Shown: piece after piece, positions 32,949-44,700 of the stretch
Layout of the letters: each line of letters begins with the position of its first letter
Position numbering within the stretch: the first letter of the stretch is position 1
Assembly (NCBI GenBank): GCA_033980235.1
Contig: CM067076.1
Location: forward strand, 30,790,968 to 30,854,967
Length of the DNA stretch: 64,000 nt
Reading direction: 5' to 3'
From: Diadema setosum
Lineage: Eukaryota; Echinodermata; Echinoidea; Diadematoida; Diadematidae
Program-made: the position numbers and the translations under genes
Notes under the pieces: generated by a model
The model's database searches: none
What the model was told of the DNA's origin: nothing
What the model saw: only the letters and a program-made list of their open reading frames with translations

Positions 32949-35074
32949 AGAACTCATGTACACTGTATGCGTGTTCTTGAAGCCATTTCAGTGGAAAAGA
33001 CACAACACTCACAAGCACATTACACTGGAGTGAATTTACTTTGTCTCTTTCTGCCTAGATGTTGTCGAGTGATAAATGTGTTACACTGCAGTTTGAGACA
33101 TTTTCCTTTTTGTTTTCTGAATGGTCAGCTGCCAAATTGATGTTTTCTGTGTGACATAAAAACAATGTGTGTGGAGATGATAAGTTGCTCTATGCAGATA
33201 TGCTGCACTGTGAGAAGCCTACTTAGGTGTGCACTTTTGTTGAACACTTGGCTATGCAAAGCCACAGATGCATTCATTTTGTCAGTGTAAATGTGTCCCA
33301 TCTTGTGGTATGTTCTTTGCGGAAAAAAAAAAAAAATCAGTAGCAGAACAGATAGGTGGACTTTTGTGCTTGAAATATTATGCAAATGCAATCAACTTTA
33401 ATATGCACACTGTAACTATTTTTTGTGTGTAAATATTACGTTCTGTATGTATGATCATACATATGTGCTTTTTCTATGAATATTCTATGTAATATAAAGA
33501 GTAAGTGGTACAAAGTTTATAGTTAAACTCGAGATATGATTATGCAAGTTTAAGTAAAATGCCTTCTCAGAATTTATAATATGTGCTAAATGATGTCATT
33601 TTCATGTATCTGTGCTAAAAGCATCCCAGTTTCAAATGAAAATGATTCATGTACGAGTCTTCTTTCTCTCCTGGGAATCCCACAAGTGTGAAATGCCTCT
33701 AAATTGGTTCATTTTGCTAACGCGGCCGTAATATCAAGTGAAAGATTAACATGAGCCTTGTGCTAGTATTATCTGATATAATTGCCATTGGATATTTCTT
33801 CATGTACTGGTAGTCAAGATTTTATTTCTGTGTGCTTTTTTGCTGAAAGATCAGCTATAAAACTTGAAATATCCTGCTGTATCCCCTTGGTCATGTTGAT
33901 AAAACGTTGATTGATTGATATGGATGAGGGTCATTCAATGTCGTGACTATAATTACACATTCTTCATCTATTACCACATGAGACCTGTTCTAAAACACTC
34001 ATGTCCTCTACGGCATTCTTAACTCAGTCTGCACAAGTGAACAAAGAGTGTAAATAATATGTTATTGCCAATCTTGAATGTTTCAATGTGATGCTAATTA
34101 TGTGTCATTGTGGATGAAGGGAAAGTTCCTTAATGTAGCCAAAAGAACAAAATCAGCACGTCTCTATTTAGAATTGCCTGAACATATGCCTTTTTCACAT
34201 CCAAATACTGTATATGATGTCCAAGTGTCCTTTTTGTCATTGAAAGTGCCATGTATTTACAGTGGGCAGGATTTTTTATTTTTTATTTTTTATTTTTTTT
34301 TAAGCACAGAATTATGCAAAAGCCGGCAACACTTCTGGAGTACATGTATTTCTACTATGCATATTTTAATATGAAAATACACAAGCTGCTCAGCATTGAA
34401 TATGTGATATGGAATGTTAAATGTTAATGTCAATATCAAAGACTTTTGCTGTATTATTAATGTTAAATCAAAGGTGTGTGGTATACAACTTATCAGCATT
34501 TTGATAGTGGACATTTTTACTCAACACAAAGCAATATAACACGTAGATGGTGTAGGACATACGTGTATACTGTTGAAATCACAGGGTCAATGTAATAGAT
34601 TACATTTGTCATTATTTTGAATTTCATAAATGTTATTGCAGATATATCACATAGTCCTCATTGCAGACCAAGATTAGGGTAAGATGTCAGAGACTGCACA
34701 GTGAAAGAAGTATATTCTAGATTATAATTGATACCTTGATTAGAGAGTATATGAATCAGAATTGAACATTACTTTTTTTAGCAGTAACATGTCATTCACT
34801 TGCAAAGGGGATGATAATCACGGTGAGATAATTGTGTAATGTTCCAAAGTCTTTAAAGAAGAGGAAATCTAGAAGGATGTGTGTACATGTATTTTTCACC
34901 ACAAAATACTGAGCTGTGCATATTGGTTAGAAATTTAATTTGTGCTCTCCTCATTTCATATGCTGCTGGCACTGAAGGTTTTGTTAGAAGATTTTATGAC
35001 ACCATGTATGAATTCAGTATATTTCACCCATACAATGAGCATGAAGCTCCAACTATCTTCAAGAGACCATATAG

Positions 35075-35436
35075 TACTGCATATGCCATATACAAACTAG
35101 TCTTCTTCTCTTTTTTTATCTTTTGTGAGTCAGGACTTCTCAATAATTTTGTGAGTATTTAAATTTATGGCTGGAGTACAGAAATGGATGGAGATATGCA
35201 TGTGTGCATGTTACATTCGTACTGGAATCAAAGTTGATATTTTCATGTGTTGTTAAATTCGCGAATGATGATGATGATGATTTACAGCATATGTATGGCG
35301 CCAATTATCTGTTTAAAAACATTCAAAGGCGCAGATTCCTCCAAGACAGTTAGCAACTGAATGAATTGGTGAATTGCTCCCAACTTGCGAAATTTGTGAA
35401 AATAGATACCTTGCAAAATGTATGGCGTATACAGTA
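35075..35436. mobile_element. TCGCGAAAA-type MITE, copy 3, with inserted sequence
   Basis: It begins TACTGCATATGCCATATAC and ends GGCGTATACAGTA. The middle has TTGTTAAATTCGCGAATGAT followed by a GAT repeat and a segment not found in the other copies, so another sequence has been inserted. Confidence 0.5.
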
Positions 35437-35595
35437 ATTCCTCCTCAGAGAAATGTTGTCTTTCGTGAAAAGCAGGTGGTAATTTATGGATTCTGTATTA
35501 AATCCGTCCACTTGACTTCTGTTATACAAAAGTAGTGTAGACACCAGAATGCACCTTCAGTGTAAATCAAATGTTTTGAATTGGGAGTGATTGTA

Positions 35596-35597
<2 letters not shown>

Positions 35598-35637
<40 letters not shown>

Positions 35638-35920
35638 TACATACTTGTCTATGGTGGAAATCGAAGACATGTTTTACCCACAAGAATTTTACCACATAAC
35701 CAAGGACCTGTGTGTAAGTAGGAATCTGGTCAACCGAGGACTCATTCATATATTACTAGTACCATACAACCGAGAACTTATTACAGTAATGTAATAAGAC
35801 ACGTACCCCCTAAATGCAAAAGCAGACCATCTGGAATGGAGGACGTCCTTGGTTTGCTGGGTGTCCTCGGTTTAAATGTAAAGTTTGTGTGTATGTCCTC
35901 GTTTTCCACCATGAGTAAGT

Positions 35921-35951
<31 letters not shown>
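35598..35951. repeat. Two (CA)n tracts bounding an inverted repeat
   Basis: (CA)n at 35598-35632 and 35922-35951. Next to them lie inverted arms ATGGTGGAAATCGAAGACAT and ATGTCCTCGTTTTCCACCAT, with a second inverted pair around AACCGAGGAC. This suggests a small element with (CA)n at its ends, possibly with slippage there. Confidence 0.6.
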
Positions 35952-35952
<1 letters not shown>

Positions 35953-36818
35953 CTTATTCTCATTCAATTAAAAATTTGATGCATCACACATAAGGTATCG
36001 ATATAATCTTGAAAGGTTCTGGATTTTAAAGACTCTCTTCTAAAGTTTTCCTCTGCCGTCCTGATAGCAATATTTCTGTATTACAAGAGATAAAGGTGCT
36101 CTTAGATGGAATGTCTGAAGTTAGCTGCACTCTTTTGTACATTGTGTGACATTTGAAGGACAAGATGAAAATAAATTTCACCTTAAAAAAATGCCAGATT
36201 GAAAAGGATGTACCGCATTCTGTATATTTCTTTTTTCTCTCCTTTCTCTTTGGTCGTGCAAGAGGAGTTGAACGTTTTTTGTTTGTTCTTTCTTTTGTCT
36301 GTCTATGCATGTTTATTTTAGCATTTGAACAAGATACCAGAAAAGATTGGTATTGGGATTGAAACTTATGTATGTATATGCGTAACAATAGCAAGGAAAA
36401 AAATTAAGCCCTACAACTGACAAGAAATGTGATACATGAATAGCAGACGAGCATTTCATGAAAAATCAAAATTTTGCGCACACATAACAGTGTATATACG
36501 AACACATACAATGACATGATAAGGCATTTCAGGCATTCGCAAATGGATCTGGTGAGAACTGACGGGCATTGTCATCATGGTTTCTAGGTTCTTGTTGTAA
36601 TGAGGTTCCTCTGTATGATAGAAAGACAGATTTCAATTGGTTTTGCTTTATTTATTTTTTTCCTTCCAATTTTGGCCACACCTTCAAAAAATTCAGTGGA
36701 ATTGAACTCCATGGCAAGGCACTCCACTCATGTGGGTTTGAAGATGCATGTGCAGAAAGTCAGGGATCAAAGATTGCCAAAAGTTGGCATTCCTCGTGTC
36801 ATGTGACGCAAAAATATA

Positions 36819-36862
<44 letters not shown>
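36819..36862. repeat. (AT)n microsatellite
   Basis: About 22 AT dinucleotides in a row; any frame through it is an artefact. Confidence 0.9.
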
Positions 36863-36867
<5 letters not shown>

Positions 36868-38273
36868 TATTCAACTCGATGCTATCTTAAATACTCAATA
36901 CTTGGATGCAGCATTCAAAGCCTATGGACTAGTCATATTTTTGGCAAAGTGCTGCTGCTAATGATCACAACAGTATTTTCCTGAATACCTACTGTTAAAT
37001 AGAGGCCAGTCGGAGGACAATAGGAAGCCATTTGGTATTATGCTTCTTGTTTTCTTTGTACAGTAATTATCGTAGCAGCTCAATGGGTGGGTAGGGTGAT
37101 CAGGTACAGTGTGGTTTGTGTTTACAGAACTGATCATGCGAAGTGACTAAAGAAATGACAAAAAGCAGAAATGACTTGCTTGTTGAAAACTAGTCAGCCA
37201 TAATTTATTACTCTATAATTCTCTGTACAGTTAGACATTCTATGATGATTTACAGCACATTCACTATGCAGAAAATGTAAAGATACAACAGAATAAAGAT
37301 GATTACGTCATGTTTTCCGCATTTCTGGTAAATACGGAGGAATCATCAAGTATAATTTAATTAAAAACTGGATTCATATTTCTTAATTAAGTTACGATCA
37401 ACTTGCCTTTAAATTACAAGACAAATGCACACAGTTAAGAGGGCAGTCATTATATTTCTCCATTTTTTGTTTGTATGAATACACGATACGAAAGTTTGCA
37501 GCAAGTTTTCTATCTATTAGCTCTTCTTCTGCTCCTCTTTACACAATTTCCTTTCTAGTGCAAACTCCTGTTGTAATAAGAAAAGGCAAAAGTGTTTATA
37601 ATGGATCACACACATTCTTTTTCTCTTGAAATGAAGCTGTTTTTAAATTGCAGTATAAGCAACATTCACTCTAATTTACATCACTTTTAAAATCACTTGA
37701 TTCTGAAAATGTCCCTTGCTACACAATGTCTGCAGTCTTCGTAGTCACAAGAACTTTGCATTGATGAGAATAATTCATCAAGTTGAGTTGGAGCAAAGAT
37801 TTACATTGGGCGCAGGGGGTGACACCGTGCACAAAAACCAATATCGTTCATTACTGCTTTCCTTACAATGTTGTCATGAGCATCAAAAGTAACTTGCAAT
37901 ACAGTGCTTTGCGACATTATATCACAGGACTGAATACAACATCAGATTTCATTGCACAACAGAACACAAAAATCATACTATCGAGACCAATCAGTGGACT
38001 TGGTACACAACTACATCAGTAAAATGATACATAGCAACACTCAAGAAGGAGTCTTCCCTTTTTCAACTACATTGTGCCCCGAGTCTAGACGAAAGGACAT
38101 ATTAATCCTCTATGTGCTTTGGGTGCCGATTCAACATTGGCACATGAAACCCAATTGCCTTTAAGTCCCAGGCACAAAGAAGGTAAGGTTCAACTAAAAA
38201 GTAGGAATGTGAGGACATGTGCAATAGGAATGTTAGGCCTGCAAGAATTCAGGCATGAATTTGCATCTGAGAG

Positions 38274-38451
38274 TACAGTCAACCTTGCATAAGTTGACCT
38301 CACATAAGTCGAATAATCGTCTCAGTAGGTCTTTTCGAGTCCTCTTCTCTTTATATTTCATTGACTTTAATTCCTCATAAATCATTTTTTTTCCTCTAAG
38401 TCGAAGTTATTCTTCAGTCCAAATAGATTTGACTTGGGCAAGGTTGACTAC
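38274..38451. mobile_element. AAGTCGA-type MITE, short copy
   Basis: Inverted ends TACAGTCAACCTTGCATAAG and GGGCAAGGTTGACTA. The interior has CATAAGTCGAATAATCG, which recurs in the larger element at 46705-47641. Confidence 0.65.
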
Positions 38452-39901
38452 ATACGCAGGAAGTTGTGCAGACAATCTGAAGTTCAGTTGCTTTGATGTT
38501 TCTCATCAGGCAAGCAGGCACACACCTTTATAAGCTCATCTATTCTGACTCTGCTCCCCAACATCTAAAAATCACAAAGCGTCTGTCTACTTGGTAGATT
38601 TTCTGGACGGAAGGATAGGACGAAAGGGTGCACATATCTGGCAAATTGAATGCGTGGTACATACACTATCCTTTTCACTTTTATTGAAATGATAATTTAA
38701 TGCCATGCCTATATACTGACAGGCATTTTATAGGAACTTGGGATCATTGAAGGTATCTCTCACCAATTGCACTTTTCATGACATTCTATTTCAATTCTGG
38801 TACCTGCTTTACTATCTAACATCTAATTTTATGACAGTGCATGGCATTTGCAGAATAAGGCCCTGTTGTTTAATCTCAAAGCACATTTCACATTTTAATT
38901 TGATTTTCAAGGCACACTCCATACCTGTTTCTTATACAGAAGACAAGTGCCTGATAGCGACAACACAATCATTCCAAAAGAGATTTATGCTGCACACTGG
39001 CACTGGTACCACGGTCCAGACCAGTAAAATTCACTGTTAGACCTTTCAGCAGGAATGGAGCGGTAGAAAAATTGAAAAACTGGGCACCTACTGGTCCGAC
39101 AGGGACAGGTCGCACCAGGAGAAAAAAGGGTTATTGTGCAGCCTTGATTTATGGTAGATAATTGGTTTGGGGATTTTTTTTTTTGACAAACTTGCTTGCA
39201 GTTTGTTCAACAGCTCACACTTTGCTGCACTTCATCAAGACCTAAAAGACATACATGATTGGTTTTACAGTGTGGAGACAGCCATGAGTTGCTCTTCATC
39301 AACTGCAGTAGAATTTGATGGATTCACAACTCGGTGCGCACAGAGGGAAAGAGTCATTACTGCATATTTCAGACAGTACCACAGCACAATCCTTGTGTTT
39401 ACTACAAATTACAATGGTTCCCCACTGGTAGTACTTGTACATTTCTTATATATGAGATTTACATGTATGTTAAGTTATGTCTGGTTAACTTGTATTGTGG
39501 ACTGGAAGGTTGCATGGGAGAGAGGAGATATGCCCCTGAACAGGACTATTACACAGAAATACACTGAATTTCCATTACCAATATTCAGCTCCACCTACGT
39601 CAATCTGTGTGTACACAATTTCTTTCAAGTGTAGGAAAAATTCTACAGAGCAATAAACCTAGAAAGATGAGTGCAAAAAGCATTGCTTCAGTCAGTTGGG
39701 GAGGCACTTAGATGAAAGCAGTTCAATTTGTTTCTTTGCGTTGACATATCTTCATGATATTTTTACAGACCTTCTCACGCGACGTGATAAGAGGGAAAAT
39801 ATCATCAGAAAACTCATGAAAAAGTAAAAACTTACGAAACTATTTCCAGCAATACAGCCGAGTGCTGACAAGTTCCTATTTGATCGCAGGCTACATAGGA
39901 A

Positions 39902-40121
39902 TACTGTATAACCTCTTATTTTCGCATACAGATATTTGTGAACGAGGTTACAGACATTTTCGTGAGATGTAGTTTTCGTGAATTGACACTGAGGCTATTG
40001 TAAGTACACTATTACCCTAGCGCATGGCAACATTTTCGCATGTTGTTAAATTTGCGGTCAAACAGTATTTCGGAACATTCGCGAAAACTGAACCCTGGCA
40101 AAAATAAGAGCTTATACAGTA
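39902..40121. mobile_element. TCGCGAAAA-type MITE, copy 4
   Basis: It starts TACTGTATAACCTCTTATTT and ends AATAAGAGCTTATACAGTA. The interior holds CATTTTCGTGAG, CGCATGTTGTTAAATTTGCG and TCGCGAAAACTGAACC. Confidence 0.7.
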
Positions 40122-41030
40122 GAAAAGCAAGTATGTGTTGTAACTGTACAAGCACATCAATGCGCTCTGTACATAAAGTTTTGATTATTGAACACTGTCT
40201 GCAAAGTTAAAAATTCTTCGGTTTCTTTCAATCATTCAGTGGAAATGTGTTCAACACAACTATTAGTACATAAACACAGAGCCTTCGGAATTACATTGCC
40301 TCTGCTTCTACATGATTTGTTGATGCAGAATAATGGATACCTTTCAAAGAAAGTGAACAACAAATTCAACACACGTCAGACAATGGATGATCGCAAAACC
40401 TCACTTGAGCCTTTTGATAGCTCAGGTGAGCTCAAAATCACTGGTTTTGCTAGTACATCAAGGTTCACATTTGAAGGCAGTTTGGCGCACCACACACAAG
40501 GTGAAAACAGACATAAGTCACATGCCACATCAGCGACTCACTATGAGATACACAAAATACACAAACGAAAATCTGAGAATACGCAGTGTCAACACCTGTA
40601 CATCTAGTGCTACGTTTACACCATTTTCCCGACGGCTGCAGCCACGGTTTACACTGCATTAGATCTTGCTAAGATTTCTACCAGTCTGTTGTACGGTATC
40701 CACGACGGGTCACAGTGGAAAGGTTATGAATTAATAATTCATCAAGATACAATAGGGCATATTGGTGAAAGTGAGATGGTCAACATCACTTTGTACTCGA
40801 GGCTCTGTTCACCTGGAGCCTGCAACTGTACCTTTACAGTTGCAACAGCCCAGCATCTAAACACGATCATGTCTTTGCTGACGAATCCCAGACCCATGCA
40901 ACTGGATATGATGCCACTGTTACACAATAATGTCTACTGCATCAGCTAAATTCAATGATGTATATGTCTATCGTCTACAAAGAGCCACACTCGAAGAGTA
41001 ATCACTCCCCCCCTCAAAAAAAAAAAAACC

Positions 41031-41122
41031 CACAAAACAAAACAAAACAAAACAAAACAAAACAAAACAAAACAAAACAAAACAAAACAAAACAAAACAA
41101 AACAAAACAAAACAAACAAAAC
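41031..41122. repeat. (AAAAC)n microsatellite
   Basis: About 17 copies of AAAAC in tandem. Phe/Leu/Cys-rich minus-strand frames across it are artefacts. Confidence 0.9.
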
Positions 41123-41571
41123 ACGTAACGGTACCCGACTGACTGCTAGCATCCTCATGGGAACACACAGCAAGTCCATCAGGACTCTCTAGCTCTTTAA
41201 TTCACAAGGTAGAGTATATCTAGTCCATGGATGTAAATTTCCACTACATGAATGCATGTCACATATCACATACGCATTTCACTACATGAATGCACGTCAC
41301 ATATCACTTTATGCCAACAAACATCTGATGCTGAATGCTCACAGACACAGGCAGGTATGTGTAAGGTATGCCTATTTCATACTTATTTTAGTTCATGGAT
41401 CAAATCGAAACCATGGATTTGATTTAATCATCCCTTGTGAATCTGGGCCTCTGAGGTCGCATCTGCACATCTGCAGTGCAGAAAGGACTCTATTCCATGG
41501 GGATTTACTGGACTGCTCTCAAGCATATTGTGTCTTTGGTCCTCCTCTATTGTAAGTCCTGCTTCTCTTCC

Positions 41572-41700
41572 TCATCTGTGTTGACCCATTCTAACGTTAC
41601 TCCTATCAGCAGAGTGTGCCCTCGCTCGGTGACTGGACTTTGTGACCCCTGTGACCCCGGGCCGTGAACTCACAGGGCGATGACCCCTGAAGCCTCCACC
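41572..41700 (-). CDS. CEP126: CEP126 last coding exon
   Basis: Acceptor GAATCTACAG, phase 0 as required, then 42 codons rich in Gly, Arg and Ser (GGGFRGHRPVSSRPG) to TGA at 41574-41572. Human CEP126 also ends in a basic Ser/Arg tail. The 3.4 kb intron before it makes this the least certain exon together with 45080-45150. Confidence 0.65.
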   Translation of the reverse strand, partial: GGGFRGHRPVSSRPGVTGVTKSSHRARAHSADRSNVRMGQHR

Positions 41701-44700
41701 CTGTAGATTCAATCAAGAAAGAGGAGTATGGAATTGAGAATAAATAAATTGATACAAAGAAAAGAGACACATGTCAACAATGATAACATTATTGTCTGGG
41801 GGGCACTTTATGAAGCGTTTTGGTCGGATTTGTTTTTCTGACAATTTTGCTCTCAGCCAATCAAATGCAAAGATTCCAGTAGCTTATAACAGTTTGTCAT
41901 AAAAATATCTGACAAAAAAAAAAAATAAAATGCCCCCCCCCCTTTCCCGGTTAAAATACTAAACTACTGTTAAACTACTGTATCACAGCAGTTTAGCCTG
42001 AAAATATACGCTTTGATATCCCTTTGATAGTCCAAATTTAAATTGTTTGTGAAGGAAAAACATGTTTGGAAGTAGTGTTGTAGTAATCATGAAAGATGTT
42101 ACGCACATCAACATGATGTGGATAGGCCAGCCCATGAAGTAACATTAATGTTACCATTTTTATTCATGTATCTTTGTATGACAATAAAGGAAATATTTTA
42201 GCTACATGTATGGGCAACTATAATAAAAGGAGCAACTACAGCCAGGGCTTCTCTATAGTTTATCAGTGACAAGTGAAGCACATTATCACTCTTCAACAAG
42301 GGGTCACTGGCTATTCCTTACATGTACTGTATACGCCATATATTTAGTGAGTCTAATATTGGTGAACCAGGACTTCACAACAATTTCGCGAGTGGTTAAA
42401 TTCGCAGTTGTGGAATACAGTACTGAACGGAGAAATGTAAGAGTGCACATCACATTCATGTTGGGGTCAGAGTAAATATTTTCGTGTAATATCACGCGAC
42501 TCATGAAATTCACAAAAATAAAAACTTTGCGAAACAGTTGGCGTATGCAGTGTGATGCAGGGCTGAGCCCAAAGAACTTGCTCATTGTGTGAACTGTGGA
42601 TTATTACTCTCTTACATGAACACAGGTCATCATTTGCGCTTGTTTGATAGTAATCTGTGTGTACAGATATATATCACTTTGGGAGAGGAACCGTCTCAGG
42701 CTCTGTGCATTATTGGACTGCTTGGTATGCACATAGCATCATGAGACAAAACACTTGCTACATGATTAATCACCCATACATGAGAGGGAACATAATACTG
42801 TATGCCTTCTAAATTCTATAACATAAGCACAGTGTGCCACAAGCTAAGCTGGATATAACATGTGCAAAAAAAAAAAACCTGACAAATGAGACCAAAGGAT
42901 ATGTGACCCTGCACCCCAAAACAAACAATAAGTCGCCAGACATGGATTTTTAGTGGAGGACAGATTCTGACAGAGCAGACTCTAAGCTTTAAAATGATGT
43001 ATAACTCAATTCATATGGACTCCCCTAACCTATCTAAATACTGGAAAGAAAGCGCACACTCTGGAAAAGTGTGAAAGGAGAAAAGAGGCTCTGAAGTACA
43101 GGGTCTATCTGTCTATTCAAGCGCTTAATCTTTACCAAACTGCTAGCTGTGTGATGAATGGGACAAAAAACAGGATGTTAACCACTGGAGCAACAACAAT
43201 GAAGGGATTATCAGATTAAACTGAAATTGAGCATGCCTTATTAACACATTCTGTCCAGCATTAATGCCTCCTTTCAAAGTAGTAGCATCATCTTTTCAAA
43301 AGTTATTAGAGTTGAAAGTGAACAGTGTGTACAAGGTTTTGAAGAAATCAAAAGTGGACTCTAAAGACATACCTAATCACACTATTCCACCAAAAACTAT
43401 TCAAAATAAACTGCTAAAAAACACACTTTCCTGCCCATTTTATGATCCCAAATTTTAGCATAATGTAGAAGCCTTGGTCTCTCAGAAAATATGAAAAAGT
43501 CAAGATTGGCTAGGTTGACCCATTTCACCTTATTTCATTCCTCACACAAAATCAGTGTGTGCGACTTTTTGTTCGTTTTGTGATGCGCGGTCACATATAC
43601 TACAATGCCTCTGGCTACTATATTGCTGGGCACAAAAAGAGCAAAAAAGAGAGAGGAAGCCAATTAAAAATACCACAACTGAAATGAAAAGAAGCATTAA
43701 AGGCATAAGTATCGGCATAGAATGTGATGACAATATCTTAAACATTACTAATGAAGAATGTTGAGATTCTAAAGCAGAGATCTATACAAATCTGCAAAAC
43801 AAATGAATGAATCCAGAAAAAAAGTCTACATTTGGTTAACAAGAAAGGTAATGATGTAGAAACTATGTTTGAGGTAGAAGGTAGCAAGAGGCTAGTGATG
43901 TATCAAGAAGTGAACACAATGTAGAAATAACTATTACATTCTGCAACTGACAGATCTATTCTTTGACAAACAAGCACACTTCATGGAGGTCGCTATCAGG
44001 GCAAGATCTACACATATAATGTATGTGCCAAACAAACAAAACTACAATGCATGTCAAGGATCCCAAACAGCCTTACACTTTCACTTCTTTCCCTGTGAAC
44101 TATATTTCTTTAGGCATGAAATCGCAACGGAGAGAAGATAGAAGGATTGTGGTGAGAAATGGACTGAAAATACAGAATCTTCACATGTCAAGTTCCGGGG
44201 AAATCATCATTTCATTAATACAAAATTGGCGCCTCTGAATATCACTACCTACATGATGTGAATCTTATATTTGAAAAGATTAGATGGAACCAACAATATT
44301 TCTTAAAATCTGCACAAAATCAGAAAAAAAAAGTAAACATAAGCCAAATTAAGACAGGTTCGACGGAAACTTTTATTTCTTTTTAAATGTGTTGCAAATT
44401 TAATGTAGGATTGGTTGTAAACTGAACAAGTACTTTTTTTAAGAAACTCTTACTTAATACACACAATTAAAAGTAAAGAGTGTAATAAAAGACACATCAT
44501 CAAACCAGAGAAATGTACTTTATGTGATTTAAACTGCCAATACACTAGAAGGGCAATATCTGAATGATGCTGACGCGATGTGTGAATGTGCTATTGTTCA
44601 ATTCATAGAGACTGTGTTTTATGCAGGAAGGCGTGAATCGTATAAAACAAAGTGCGTAAATTGGCCACCTCAAACAATACGACCATATCAAATTTTGTGC

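Larger units (their letters stand above)
32949..41571. other. Convergent intergenic and 3' UTR space between FAM228 and CEP126
   Basis: No protein motif was recognised on either strand. It contains degraded MITEs (35075-35436, 38274-38451, 39902-40121), microsatellites and many short chance frames. The 3' UTR of CEP126, read leftward from 41571, must lie in the right part. A minus-strand AATAAA at about 37205-37210 is one possible end. Confidence 0.5.

Noticed and set aside
39167..39634. 155-codon plus-strand frame
   Set aside because: No recognisable domain; amino acid mix looks random and no splice or promoter context is seen.
40188..40607. 139-codon plus-strand frame
   Set aside because: Same reasons; it lies in a segment with no coding signature and opposite to the probable CEP126 3' UTR.
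40952..41179. Phe/Leu/Cys repeat peptide on the minus strand
   Set aside because: Artefact of the (AAAAC)n microsatellite.
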